This document shows positions 27,401-35,042 of a stretch of 64,000 nucleotides of DNA, piece by piece; within the stretch, counting starts at the first letter, position 1, and every line of letters starts with the position of its first letter. The notes under the pieces were generated by a model. It did not search any database, was not told the DNA's origin, and saw only the letters and a program-made list of their open reading frames with translations. Both the position numbers and the translations under genes were made by a program. The DNA comes from Agapetus fuscipes (lineage: Eukaryota > Arthropoda > Insecta > Trichoptera > Glossosomatidae). The stretch is taken from the NCBI GenBank assembly GCA_951799405.1, contig OX637354.1:434001-498000 (forward strand). The letters are read 5' to 3'.

Positions 27401-28901
27401 ATTTGGTGCGCGCTGTTTTTGTGGGAATCACACCTCAAGAGCCCTTTTCGAGTTTAGTCGTCGCTATAGAAAGAGCCAATTCTCAAGCAAAGTCCAGTTG
27501 CTGGAAGGCTGGATGGACTTTTGTTGATCAGTCTTTGGTAAATGCATATTAATTTTTCAACCCAGCGAAGAGCATATTTAAAAATGTAAACTGTATATTT
27601 TTTGTGCTCCGCTGGGATGCGAGCTCACGACCTTCCATTTACGAGGCCGAAGCGTTACCACTAGACTACGGACCGGTCGTTACATGTGATTTTGTATGCA
27701 CATGCCTAATTTTAACTACAGTAAAGATCTCTCAGCTCTTGACACGTAAATGTTTACTCTGTGAGAGATTTACAATAGAGGAATGAGTGTTAGAGATCCG
27801 GTCTGCCTGTGTACGCATGCGTGTATTGTAAGGCAATAAAAGTCAATTTATTTTTAAACTTGAGATGAATCTATTTAAACAGTACCGAGCATTATAAAGA
27901 GATCAAAGCAAAAAAAATAAAAAAAAATCGAAAATCATGTGAGATATTGTCGCTTTTACATTTCTTAATTTTTGTTTTTTGACGCGGGTTTTTTTTTGGT
28001 TATATTACGATTTTAGGGTTCAAAAGTCTTTCAATTAAAAATACTGGTCTTCTTATACAGTTGTTTATTTTACACTTTTAAATAATTTATTTTCACAAAG
28101 ATAGTCTCGACTATTCCATTACACTTGGTTTCTGTTCACTGGTTTAGGTTCAATGTATGTAGTTGTAAAGCTTGTAGGATACTGGCTCTGCAAGCAACTC
28201 GCACCCTTCTTATACTCTTCAAAACAGTACAATCTAGATCTATATTCGCTAGACAGTTCTAGAAAGGCGTAGTAATAATTATTTCTCGATGCTTCGAGTA
28301 TTTTTATTCAATGATTCCTACCCACACAATATAATACAGAATTCCTATAACTATAACTAATACCTATTCTAATATTTACAAAACAGTAACTTGTCATAGC
28401 ACTGCTGCCAACCCTTACTGTCGATACTATCCTTATTTTCCACCCATGGTTATCCTTTTCTACCAGACTCATACGAACGCAAGCCGTAAACTATTTGTGA
28501 ACCTTTTTACTATCTATCTCCCTGAACAATTTTATTTTAAATGCGCTGTCACTTTGACATGAGCTTCATTTTTGTTTTTAACGTGATTGTTTGGCCAACT
28601 TGTCATAGCACTGCTGCCAACCCTCACTGTCGATGCTATCTGTCACACATTGTTATCCCTTCTACCGAACGTAATCCATAAACTATTCGTGAACACTTTA
28701 CCGTTTAGCTATCTATCTCCTTCACACATGCTCACTTTCCATACATCCATCCCTCTTCCACGCGATAATCGCAAAAGTGACAGCTAATGACATCTAAACC
28801 CTGATCTTTTTTTTGTTCTCAGGTCACGTGATCTACTTCTTCTTCGTCGCCAGTTTCTTCTGGCTGAACGTCATGTGCTTTGATTTGTGGCGCGGCTTCA
28901 G
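17963..28901 (+). CDS. mthl: Methuselah-like GPCR, first four coding exons
   Basis: A cell-surface class B secretin-superfamily receptor of the insect Methuselah family. Related receptors modulate stress resistance, lifespan and development through peptide ligands; the ligand here is unknown. Four exons (17963-18466, 22528-22693, 24117-24311, 28823-28901) join in phase to give 314 codons plus two bases. They encode a signal peptide (about 1-20), a cysteine-rich Methuselah ectodomain, TM1 (225-246), TM2 (253-273) and TM3 (about 286-308). The SFFWLNVMCFDLW stretch is the family hallmark. TM4 to TM7 exons are missing from the visible sequence and probably lie beyond the right edge. Introns are filled with TEs. 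Confidence 0.92.
18882..18889. repeat. 8-bp target-site duplication (left)
   Basis: GTTTTTAT, identical to 20818-20825, flanking the hAT-like element. Confidence 0.9.
19105..19822 (-). mobile_element. LINE-A 3' end with ORF2 C-terminus, nested in hAT-like element
   Basis: The minus strand encodes MRNDFVREECGVRESVKVKI and on through RWFGHLERMNEERLTKKVY and GRGRPRKVWMDQIFEIANEW to KDRKKWRLIC, then the 3'UTR. This is the C-terminal part of an endonuclease-reverse transcriptase of RTE-like type. It is cut at its 5' side by the foldback at 19835. Confidence 0.85.
19835..20530. repeat. Large perfect-type foldback, 330-bp arms
   Basis: Left arm 19835-20166 and right arm 20199-20530 are reverse complements with few mismatches, around a 32-base spacer. 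Both ends read CAAAAAAAAAA then CCGTTGTTTG on the appropriate strand. Blocks such as TAGAATGATACAAATTCTAG and its inverse are easy to check. It is almost pure AT-rich DNA without coding capacity. Confidence 0.9.
20818..20825. repeat. 8-bp target-site duplication (right)
   Basis: GTTTTTAT, identical to 18882-18889. Confidence 0.9.
20997..21558 (-). pseudogene. LINE-B ORF2 C-terminal region and 3' end
   Basis: A 176-codon minus-strand frame: TLMYGSEAWTVNDSEMSKVC, then MRWFGHVERINDDKLTKYVY and GKRGKGRPRKVWSDQIEEIV, ending CRGSGHP. This is the stretch after the RT domain of RTE-like endonuclease-reverse transcriptases. The 3' terminus is CCCCTAGCGGAATGGC with a (GTTACA)n tail. Confidence 0.85.
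21797..21950 (-). mobile_element. SINE-A body, truncated
   Basis: Minus-strand SINE-A tail and body (AAGTTACACTATATGTGTAG to CCGGGAGCTGGGAAACC). The head is missing. Confidence 0.8.
21951..22075 (+). mobile_element. SINE-B/SINE-A junction fragment
   Basis: After a unique GACATGTTCAATGAACGTGT block, the SINE-B body (CTTGCTTGAGAATTGGCGCT) runs into a SINE-A head (AAGGTCGATAGCTCAATTGG), then breaks into SINE-C. The same 60-bp leader recurs at 22248-22315. Confidence 0.65.
22076..22240 (+). mobile_element. SINE-C 3' half
   Basis: GACCCTGGTTCAACAGATGT through the AATTAATTATTAATTGATGA middle to CTTCACAAATCTATTTTTTT. Confidence 0.75.
22248..22353 (+). mobile_element. SINE-B body fragment, second copy of leader
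   Basis: Repeats the GACATGTTCAATGAACGTGT leader and a SINE-B body end (GAGAATTGGCGCTTTC, CCAAGCTCGCAGAG). Confidence 0.6.
22353..22462 (-). mobile_element. LINE-A 3' terminus fragment
   Basis: TATAATCTTGTTGCTAAGAT to CAAATGAACATAAGCCCT on the minus strand. It ends 65 bp before the exon 2 acceptor of the receptor gene. Confidence 0.65.
22528..22693 (+). CDS. mthl: mth-like exon 2, ectodomain stalk
   Basis: TGQLMTESGLLVNFLEYCLE to LIFILLSA (residues 169-223). It contains the YCLEF and IICFPPEE cysteine positions typical of the juxtamembrane Methuselah ectodomain. The acceptor is ttgtcctcag and the donor GCAG|gtagga (phase 1). Its GC content is far above the surrounding introns. Confidence 0.92.
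22925..23272 (-). pseudogene. LINE-C ORF2 C-terminal fragment
   Basis: The minus strand encodes FFGHVVRDNEDSLERLVLIG and GKRGRGRSPTDGP, a post-RT segment of another RTE-like LINE family, with stops after PSAMRNK. Located in intron 2 of the receptor. Confidence 0.7.
23275..23778 (-). pseudogene. LINE-B ORF2 C-terminal region and 3' end
   Basis: About 159 codons on the minus strand, nearly identical to 20997-21558 (MSKVCTVEMKHLRSMTGKTL, ending CRGSGHL), with a (GTTACA)n tail at 23275-23300. Confidence 0.85.
23815..24090 (-). pseudogene. LINE ORF2 C-terminal fragment (NRLRTG family)
   Basis: The minus strand encodes FNRLRTGVTRCRTNVPRWGL, LCDCGDIQDLAHISVCPLFG and SAVAAASHWRYWA-stop, the zinc-knuckle-like C-terminal tail seen in many arthropod LINE ORF2 proteins. 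It abuts receptor exon 3. Confidence 0.7.
24117..24311 (+). CDS. mthl: mth-like exon 3, TM1-TM2
   Basis: GMIISLPFMVATILVYGIIP gives TM1, then ELQNLHGKSLICYLL leads into TM2, ending EGPCLIA (residues 225-288). The NLHGK loop is conserved in the family. The acceptor is tttccccag and the donor GCTG|gtaaca. Confidence 0.95.
24341..24766 (-). mobile_element. 5S rRNA-SINE-B dimeric SINE, copy 3
   Basis: Same order as the other two dimers: 5S-like head (24766 to 24651), a linker, SINE-B head and body, and an ATTATTATTTT-type tail at 24341-24355. This copy is diverged independently, so the dimer is a family rather than one duplication. Confidence 0.9.
24651..24766 (-). ncRNA. 5S rRNA-derived SINE head, copy 3
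   Basis: The minus strand reads GTCAACGACGATACCACGTT, GATCACCGAAGTTAAGCAAC and ACACCGCGTGTTGTTAGC. In places it is closer to insect 5S rRNA than the other heads. Confidence 0.9.
24778..24940 (-). mobile_element. SINE-C variant
   Basis: The minus strand has a degraded tRNA-like head (CTTGACGAGCGTATTTGGAA) and a body with CTTTGACCATAACTTCGACC and ATTGCATGCACACAAGCTTT. The latter block is shared with 41588 and 57510, defining a second SINE-C body type. Confidence 0.7.
24982..25165 (+). mobile_element. LINE-A 3' end
   Basis: GAATTATAGGTTGGTATGAG to TTTGCAACTTAGATTATAGA, with an internal deletion in the middle. Confidence 0.7.
25166..25546. other. AT-rich spacer, no feature seen
   Basis: Includes repeated TTGTTTGTTT-like motifs around 25225-25300 but no gene or known repeat. 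Confidence 0.4.
25547..25874 (+). mobile_element. SINE-A, full length
   Basis: Head with A box TAGCTCAGTTGGTAGAGTG and B box GGTTCGAATTCC, body with TCACAAGAAATGAGTACCAG, and the tail GTTACACTATTTGTGTAGCT ending in a run of eight T, a Pol III-type stop. Confidence 0.88.
26013..26383 (-). mobile_element. Composite SINE-B/SINE-A with an insertion in the head
   Basis: The minus strand has a SINE-B body end (GACGACCAAGCTCG) joined to a SINE-A head that is interrupted by about 66 bp at 26266-26330. The SINE-A body is otherwise complete. Confidence 0.75.
26597..26845 (-). mobile_element. LINE-A 3' end
   Basis: TAAATCTAAGCTGCAAAGAT to TATCAGTCAAGGAC. Covers the whole 3'UTR. Confidence 0.8.
26936..27118. 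mobile_element. MITE, AGCGCTATTC family, complete
   Basis: Termini AGCGCTATTCTGCTAAATTC and GAATAGCGC are inverted, and the similarity continues for about 60 bp per arm (TTACGACCTTAAGGCG on both strands). The centre carries GCAAGCGCTAGCGCTAG. Confidence 0.82.
27118..27345 (+). mobile_element. SINE-B copy
   Basis: Head CAGTCCGTAGTCTAGTGGTA with B box GGCTCGAATCCTGGC; body to GAGAATTGGCGCTTTC. It starts directly at the right end of the MITE. Confidence 0.82.
27379..27678 (-). mobile_element. SINE-B copy, full length
   Basis: The minus strand runs from CGGTCCGTAGTCTAGTGGTA to the tail CACCAAATAAATCATCC plus TAATAGTGTTATTA. There is no 5S head at its start, so this is the monomeric form. Confidence 0.82.
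28004..28390. mobile_element. Solo-LTR-like repeat, diverged copy
   Basis: About 390 bp closely related to 45300-45691 (CTGTTCACTGGTTTAGGTTC, GACAGTTCTAGAAAGGCGTA). The ends are worn and no duplication is clear. Confidence 0.65.
28390..28725. repeat. Direct repeat pair, about 130 bp
   Basis: TTGTCATAGCACTGCTGCCA starts both copies, at 28391 and 28600, each followed by ACTGTCGAT and AACTATT-GTGAAC blocks. They end about 100 bp before receptor exon 4. Confidence 0.7.
28823..28901 (+). CDS. mthl: mth-like exon 4, TM3
   Basis: HVIYFFFVASFFWLNVMCFD and LWRGFR (residues 290-315, last codon split). FWLNVM is diagnostic of Methuselah TM3. The acceptor is tttgttctcag and the donor AG|gtgagt. A convincing next exon was not found downstream. 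Confidence 0.93.
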
Positions 28902-29144
28902 GTGAGTTCTTTTTTAAAATCTTTCTTCTTTCCTTCCTCTAACCGACTCACTTTTATTCTCTATGCCAATTCTCGTGCGTACTTCATTGTGGCATATTTA
29001 AACCCTGGACATAATTGTATCACACGTCATTAAATTGTTTGAATTCCAACACTAACAGTCATCCATCGACACTGCGAAATATAAATATTTCCTTGTTTAC
29101 GTGAAATTATATATTTTGTACGAGTTTTGTGAGAATACGTATTC

Positions 29145-29262
29145 TTCTTCTTTTGGTGCCACTTCTATCAAAGATCGGGGATCATCGTGGCTATTTTGAC
29201 CTTTTGGGTAGAAACAGGGTCTTGGTGCGTTTGTTGAACCATTGTCGCAGGTTTTTCAGCAC
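29145..29262 (-). mobile_element. LINE 3' end, RTE-like, (GAA)n tail
   Basis: The minus strand reads like the extreme C-terminus of a LINE ORF2 (NLRQWFNKRTKTLFL) followed by AAAAGAAGAAGAATACG. Confidence 0.45.
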
Positions 29263-29264
29263 CA

Positions 29265-29602
29265 ATTCCTTGACTTATAGGTTGGTATGAGGCTGACCAC
29301 CCATACTGTAAAAAATGGTTCACTTTGTGCCGGTCGATAGCTCAGTTGGTAGAGTGCTTGCATTCTACCCCGTGAGCTCGGGTTCGAATCCGACAGAGGA
29401 GGGTGTCAGAAATGATTTCCTATTTCGGTGTTTATTTCAAGCCCCATAATAATTGGTAAGGTAATAAATAATACCGATAAGGTTTACTCAGCCTTCACAA
29501 TAAATGAGTACCAGCCCCCTCGAGAGCTGGGAAACCCCCACTTCAAGCAAGAGTTGCAGGGCTTATGTTCATTTGAGATTGGGTTTTTTTTATATTGTAG
29601 GT
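29265..29602 (+). mobile_element. LINE-A 3'UTR split by SINE-A
   Basis: LINE-A pieces (29265-29327 and 29547-29602) flank a SINE-A copy at 29328-29546 that lacks its last 120 bp. The SINE-A body jumps straight into GCAAGAGTTGCAGGGCTTAT of LINE-A, so about 30 bp of LINE-A is missing at the join. Confidence 0.75.
29328..29546 (+). mobile_element. SINE-A, 3' truncated
   Basis: Head GTCGATAGCTCAGTTGGTAG with B box GGTTCGAATCC. It is distinguished by a CATTCTACCCCGTGAGC anticodon-arm variant also seen at 51630. Confidence 0.85.
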
Positions 29603-29604
29603 CA

Positions 29605-30535
29605 TGACAGGTGAACTTGAAAGAAGAGTAATGAAGGGCAGGTGTGTACTGGGTGCCACAGCTTGTATCGCCAAAAATCAAAACATATCTAAAAATGCTC
29701 GATTGGCGGTACGCAGTGGCATACTTTTACCCACCTTGATGTATGGAAGCGAGGCCTGGACGGTGAATGAAAGTGAAATTAGTAAAGTCCATACTGCTGA
29801 AATGGACTTTCTAAGAAGTATGATTGGGAAAAAAACGGAGTGACAGGGTGAGGAATGATTTTGTAAGAAAAGAATGTGGTGCAAAAGAAAGTGTGAAAAT
29901 GAAGATTAAAAGAAGTTTGTTAAGATGGTTTGGGCATATGGAGAGAATGAATGAGGAAAGACTGACGAAGAAAGTATATGTTGGTAGAATAGATGGATGT
30001 CGTGGTAGAGGAAGACCGAGAAAGGTATGGATGGACCAAATATCCGAAATTGCGAATGAATGGAATATCCAGAGTCATAATAAAAGAAGAGCTTGTATGA
30101 AGAAGGTTATGACTCTGGAGGAAATGAAAGAAGTATGCAAGGATAGAAAGAAATGGCGGTTGATCTGTGATGTTGGCGGCTAGGGTTTGTTAAAGTGAAA
30201 TTGGTTTTATGATTTAGTTTTTTTTTTATGTCCATGTATATATTGTTATTTATTGATTTAAAAAATGTAATTTGTCATGTATGTTCCTTGACTTATAGGT
30301 TGTTATGCGGCTGACCACCCATAATATAAAAAATTGGTTCACTTTGCCAATGTCACCCCTGTTTCAGGGAAGGACGGCAAGAGTTGCAAGGCTTATGTTC
30401 ATTTGAGATTGGGTTTTTATATTGCAGGTCCACATGCGGCATGTGTTAGCGCGAAATTATACATATCTGCTTGTGGGAATGCATTTAATTTAGATCTTAA
30501 ATGATATATATCTTTGCAGCTTAGATTAGATTAGA
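29605..30535 (+). pseudogene. LINE-A ORF2 C-terminal part plus complete 3'UTR and tail
   Basis: Two overlapping frames separated by a frameshift near 29835 encode ARLAVRSGILLPTLMYGSEA and WTVNESEISKVHTAEMDFL, then WFGHMERMNEERLTKKVY, GRGRPRKVWMDQISEIANEW and KDRKKWRLICDVGG-stop. The 3'UTR follows without a break and ends TTAGATTAGATTAG. This copy ties the many 3'UTR-only fragments in the window to one LINE family. Confidence 0.88.
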
Positions 30536-30660
30536 TTAGTAGGTCCACATGCGGCATGTGTGAGCGCGAAATTATGCGCGTCTGCTTGTGGGAATGTATT
30601 TAATATGAATCTCAAATGATACATATTTTTGGAACTAAGATTTAGATTTAGATTTAGATG
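30536..30660 (+). mobile_element. LINE-A 3' terminus, tandem partial copy
   Basis: GTAGGTCCACATGCGGCATG to a (GATTTA)n tail. It follows directly after the previous LINE-A tail. Confidence 0.75.
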
Positions 30661-31264
30661 TCCTTCGGCGTCCCTGAGATCTTCTCCCTTCAATCTTACC
30701 CTATATGATGAGATGAGAAAGACGGTATTTCTCATTTCTCAAAATGTGACCGAAGTACATCAGCCTTCTCTGTGTAATGGTTGGCAGAAGTTCCTTTGTG
30801 GTGCGCATACGTCGGAGGACTTCTTCATTGGTGACCCGATCACGCCAAGATATCCAGAGCATTTTTCGGTGGACACACATCTGAAATTCAAGAATTAATA
30901 AGGGTTAATCTTCACAGTGTGAATACACTAACACTAATAAAGCTATTCACAAGACATTTGGCCCATGGTTGATATACGTAGGCTGCGGATCGGCCATGGT
31001 TCTACTGTTTGAGAATAACACGTTAAAACTATTATATCGCCACCGAATATTCACTGATTTGCGAAAGCCCTAAACCCTCACGGCTATAATCTTTCAGTGA
31101 TTTCTGAGCCTCCTTTGCTTTGTGTAAACACTTGGGAAAGTGTAGCTTCACGGGAGGGCCTTCTGCCACTCGCATCTCACATAACTTTTGCATGCGAGTC
31201 CTGTGACACATCCCCGGATGGGATGGATATACAGGGCGTGGGTCAGTGGAGGGGAGACTGACCC

Positions 31265-31490
31265 TGAGAGAAGGTGTTGATTTGCGAAATCGTGGATAAA
31301 ACATTTTATTGTGTGTAACTTCTCATAGTAAGTGAATTAATTATAAGGAAGTGCTCATATCAAACTTCTAAACGACATGAATTTTACACTTTTGTAGTGT
31401 TTTCTCTCGTAGAAAATAGGAAAACATGTGCATTTATCCAGAAATCCATGCAAGCTTCATACGCCACTTATTCAGCTTAACTTTCAAGGT
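31265..31490 (+). repeat. Dispersed repeat R7
   Basis: AACTTCTCATAGTAAGTGAA through AAGGAAGTGCTCAT to TCGTAGAAAATAGG. Also found at 39893-40140 and, inverted, at 43090-43285. The type is unknown. Confidence 0.65.
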
Positions 31491-31496
31491 ATCTAA

Positions 31497-31738
31497 ATCT
31501 AATTTAAATCTAAATCTAAGTTGCAAAGATATGTATCATTTGAGATTCATATTAAATGCATTCCCACAAGCAGACACGCATAATTTCGCGCTCACACCTA
31601 CAATATAAAAAATCCAATCTCAAATGAACATAAGCCCTGCAACTCTTGCCGACCTTCCCTGAAACAGAGGTGGCATTGCCAAAGTTAACCATTTTTTACA
31701 GTATGGGGCTCAGCCTCATACCAACCTATAAGTCAAGG
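31497..31738 (-). mobile_element. LINE-A 3' end
   Basis: A TCTAAATCTAATTTAAATCTA tail-like start, then the full 3'UTR to ACCAACCTATAAGTCAAGGA on the minus strand. Confidence 0.8.
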
Positions 31739-31739
31739 A

Positions 31740-32140
31740 TATCGACCGATGTAAAAATAATGTTTGAAATTAGAAGCCAGAATTAGATAAAAAAAATTAC
31801 GCAGACAGGATTTGGGTTTGAATTTTAAATTTTAGGGTCCACGGCGCAGACTGCGTAGGACAACACACAATCTCCCGCAATTATTACGACCTCCACCAGC
31901 TGTTTATGACAGTTGGGTTTTAGCTTTTCGCGGGCCGGGATAAATTTAGCACAACTTCAAACAACACAACGGCCTGTGAGCAAACAATAATGAGCAGCGC
32001 GAGAAATATAAATTATTGTCTAAATAAAACTAAATCAGTTAATTTATGGGTTAAACTGAAACTCACGATCTAAGTTAAGCATGATCTTAAATGAAATACT
32101 GTAAGGACCATAAGGGATTTAAAAAAAAAAAAAAGTAGAC
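31740..32140. other. Spacer, no feature seen
   Basis: Contains a locally GC-rich part (31835-31985) without a credible open frame or RNA. Confidence 0.4.
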
Positions 32141-32144
32141 ATAG

Positions 32145-33340
32145 TACGGTCGATAGTTCAGTGGGTAGAGCGCTTAAATTTCATGCCGAGAGCTCGGGTT
32201 CGAATCTCAGAAATGTCATGTGTTTTTTTAAACAAAAAGTAGGAACAGTACGGTCGATAGCTCAGTGGGTAAAGCGCTTACATTCCATGCTGAGAGCTCA
32301 GGTTCGAATCTCAGAAATGTCATGTGTTTGTTTAAACAAAAAGTAGGAACAGTACGGTCGATAGCTCAGTGGGTAAAGCGCTTACATTCCATGCTGAGAG
32401 CTCAGGTTCGAATCTCAGAAATGTTATGTGTTTTTTTAAAAGTAGGAACAGTACGGTCGATAGCTCAGTGGGTAAAGCGCTTACATTCCATGCTGAGAGC
32501 TCAGGTTCGAATCTCAGAAATGTCATTTGTTTGTTTAAACAAAAAGTAGGAACAGTACGGTCGATAGCTCAGTGGGTAAAGCGCTTACATTCCATGCTGA
32601 GAGCTCAGGTTCGAATCTCAGAAATGTCATGTGTTTGTTTAAACAAAAAGTAGGAACAGTACGGTCGATAGCTCAGTGGGTAAAGCGCTTACATTCCATG
32701 CTGAGAGCTCAGGTTCGAATCTCAGAAATGTCATGTGTTTGTTTAAACAAAAAGTAGGAACAGTACGGTCGATAGCTCAGTGGGTAAAGCGCTTACATTC
32801 CATGCTGAGAGCTCAGGTTCGAATCTCAGAAATGTCATGTGTTTTTTTAAAAGTAGGAACAGTACGGTCGATAGCTCAGTGGGTAAAGCGCTTACATTCC
32901 ATGCTGAGAGCTCAGGTTCGAATCTCAGAAATGTCATGTGTTTGTTTAAACAAAAAGTAGGAACAGTACGGTCGATAGCTCAGTGGGTAAAGCGCTTACA
33001 TTCCATGCTGAGAGCTCAGGTTCGAATCCCAGAAATGTCATGTGTTTTTTTAAAAGTAGGAACAGTACGGTCGATAGCTCAGTGGGTAAAGCGCTTACAT
33101 TCCATGCTGAGAGCTCAGGTTCGAATCCCAGAAATGTCATGTGTTTTTTTAAAAGTAGGAACAGTACGGTCGATAGCTCAGTGGGTAAAGCGCTTACATT
33201 CCATGCTGAGAGCTCAGGTTCGAATCCCAGAAATGTCATGTGTTTTTTTTAAGCAAAAAGTAGGAACAGTACGGTCGATAGCTCAGTGGGTAGAGCGCTA
33301 ACATTCCATGCTGAGAGCTCAGGTTCGAATCACAGAAATG
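32145..33340 (+). repeat. Twelve tandem tRNA-like SINE-A heads
   Basis: Units start (GGTCGATAG) at 32148, 32252, 32356, 32455, 32559, 32663, 32767, 32866, 32970, 33069, 33168 and 33273. Periods are 104, 99 or 105 bp. Each unit has A box TAGCTCAGTGGGTAAAGCG (the first and last have TAGAGCG) and B box GGTTCGAATCT or GGTTCGAATCC. The linker is either a T7-T8 run, which could stop Pol III, or TTTGTTTAAACAAA, which could not. Sequence identity among units 2 to 11 is very high. Confidence 0.95.
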
Positions 33341-33598
33341 TCATGTGTCAATGTCAGAAATGATTTCCGTTTCGGTGTTTATTTCAAATCCAAAATAAGC
33401 ACCGACAAGGTTTACTCAGCCTTCACAAGAAATGAGAACTAGCCTTCTCAAGGGGCTGGGAAACTCCCACTTCTACTGAAGTTGTGACTTAAGACCGGCC
33501 ACCTTACATGTAAAAATATTAGGCTCCGCTCGCCACATGTGACTCCTTTGGAGATAACGCAGGGAAGAAATTACATTATGCGTGTAGATTAGTTGCGA
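33273..33598 (+). mobile_element. SINE-A body following the head array
   Basis: Head 12 continues into GTCAGAAATGATTTCCG, the CTCAGCCTTCACAAGAAATG body and a GATAACGCAGGGAAGAAATT tail, so the array is an expanded 5' end of one SINE-A. The body is more diverged than the heads. Confidence 0.85.
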
Positions 33599-33689
33599 AA
33601 TATCTAAAAAGGTATCCGATCTTCGATAGAAGTGGGATACAAAAAAAAAACATAATAATCATTCCCTCAAAGTCAGATTTCTGAAGTGC

Positions 33690-33782
33690 TATTCTGCTAA
33701 ATTCTTATGACTTTAAGGCGACGAGATAGCGATTTGTGTCCAAAAATAAGGTGTACTGTGAAATTTTGCAGAATAGCGCTTC
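33690..33782. mobile_element. MITE, AGCGCTATTC family, short
   Basis: GTGCTATTCTGCTAAATTCT and GCAGAATAGCGCTTC are inverted termini. The inner block ATAAGGTGTACTGTGA is shared with 1114-1232. It is internally deleted relative to 26936-27118. Confidence 0.78.
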
Positions 33783-33784
33783 TG

Positions 33785-34076
33785 ATAACCATAAGAAAAT
33801 CTTCATAAATCATATTGAAATGTTATAAATCCGCATGGTGGAATCATATTAATACCAAGTTGCTTTAATTCATAGAAACAGTTTTTTTCTTTGATGTAAT
33901 CTCACAGTAATTTATCATCTGAACGATATTTCCTCCGGTCTCGCAAAAAGTACTGCGGGATTTCGCTCTTATCTCGTTTTCCATATTAATATCACTATTG
34001 AAACGGAACTTCTCAGAAAAAAAATGAAAACATCCTGAAATGCGGTGGGCGAGAGAAGGGAGGACAATCTGTGCAG
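33785..34076. other. Spacer, no feature seen
   Basis: AT-rich sequence without recognisable content. Confidence 0.35.
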
Positions 34077-34078
34077 TA

Positions 34079-34314
34079 CCCTTAGTACGAGTTGCAAAAC
34101 TTGAGGAATGTAAAGTTTACGGCAATCATTAAAGAGTGATTTCCCCCAAAATCTGCCGTTTTTGTTTGTTTGAACTTGATTTTCTTCATCACTGTAACTC
34201 TTTTGCTAAGACCACAAAGTGTAAGAAACAAAAACGGCAGATTTTGAGAGAAATCGCGCTTTAATATTTTCCGTTAACTTTACTTTTCTCACGTTGTGCA
34301 ACTCGTACTAAGGG
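34079..34314. mobile_element. MITE with CCCTTAGTACGAG termini and TA duplication
   Basis: Termini CCCTTAGTACGAGTTGCA and TGCAACTCGTACTAAGGG are inverted, flanked on both sides by TA. The internal arms also pair (ATCTGCCGTTTTTGTTT and its inverse). The TA duplication suggests a Tc1/mariner-type or similar transposase. It shares TGCTAAGACCACAAAGTG with the foldback at 19835. Confidence 0.82.
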
Positions 34315-34318
34315 TACA

Positions 34319-34450
34319 AATCTATTTATAATCTAAGTTGCAAAGATGTATGTACATTTAAAATCCATATTAAATGCATTCACATAAGCAGACACGTATA
34401 AGTTTGCGCTTGCGAATCCTGCACGTGGATTTACAACATAAAAAACCCAA
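34319..34450 (-). mobile_element. LINE-A 3' terminus
   Basis: TTTATAATCTAAGTTGCAAAG to ACATAAAAAACCCAATGACA on the minus strand. Confidence 0.7.
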
Positions 34451-34465
34451 TGACAAATTAAATTA

Positions 34466-34725
34466 TCATCCGCTAAGTGCTTGTTTGGCTTATCTACCAT
34501 TTGATTCAAAGATGACCTTTCAATGATACTGACTTAATAATCACATTCTACATAATCTGAGCTAACAAAAAAAAAAAGGTAATACACGATGATGTGAGAG
34601 TTGTTTTTAATATTTTCAAAATCAATTTCCAGTTTTCATAAGACGCATTTGTCCAGTACACAAACATTCCACATGTGTCCAAATTTTGTCTGTTAGAGAT
34701 AAAACAAACAAGCACTAAGGGGACG
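34466..34725. mobile_element. MITE, CGTCCCCTTAGTGCTTG family
   Basis: Left CGCTAAGTGCTTGTTTGGCT and right AAACAAGCACTAAGGGGACG. The inner blocks GATTCAAAGATGACC and CATAAGACGCATTTGTCCAG match 53290-53533. Confidence 0.78.
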
Positions 34726-34728
34726 TTA

Positions 34729-35042
34729 ATAAATAATAACAATAATAATAATATTAGGATGATTTATTTAGTGAGCGCTGTTTTTGTGTGTATCACACCT
34801 CAAGAGCCCTCTGCGAGCTTGGTTGTCGCTGTAGAAAACGCCATTTCTCAAACAAGACCCAGTTGCTGTAAGACTGGATCGACCTTTAGTGACCGGTCTT
34901 TGGTAAAGGTGTATGAATTTTTCAACCCAGCGAAGAGCACATTTGAAAATATTAATGGGATATTTTTTGTGCTCCGTCGGGATTCGAATCCACAACCTTC
35001 CATTTACAAGTCCGACGTGTTGACACTGGAGTACGGACCGGT
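34729..35042 (-). mobile_element. SINE-B copy, full length
   Basis: The minus strand runs from CCGGTCCGTACTCCAGTGTC to the tail CACTAAATAAATCATCCTAA plus (TTA)n. Monomeric form; the B box reads GGATTCGAATCCC. Confidence 0.82.

Noticed and set aside
32332..33239. Minus- and plus-strand repetitive open frames across the head array
   Set aside because: Open frames arise because the repeat unit happens to lack stops. Their protein is a translation of tRNA-like sequence.
32145..33340. CRISPR-like array
   Set aside because: Repeats are direct and contiguous with conserved tRNA A and B boxes, there are no unique spacers, and the genome is eukaryotic. It is an expanded SINE head.
32145..33340. Cluster of functional tRNA genes
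   Set aside because: The units have promoter boxes but no complementary acceptor stem or convincing cloverleaf, and they lead into a SINE body.
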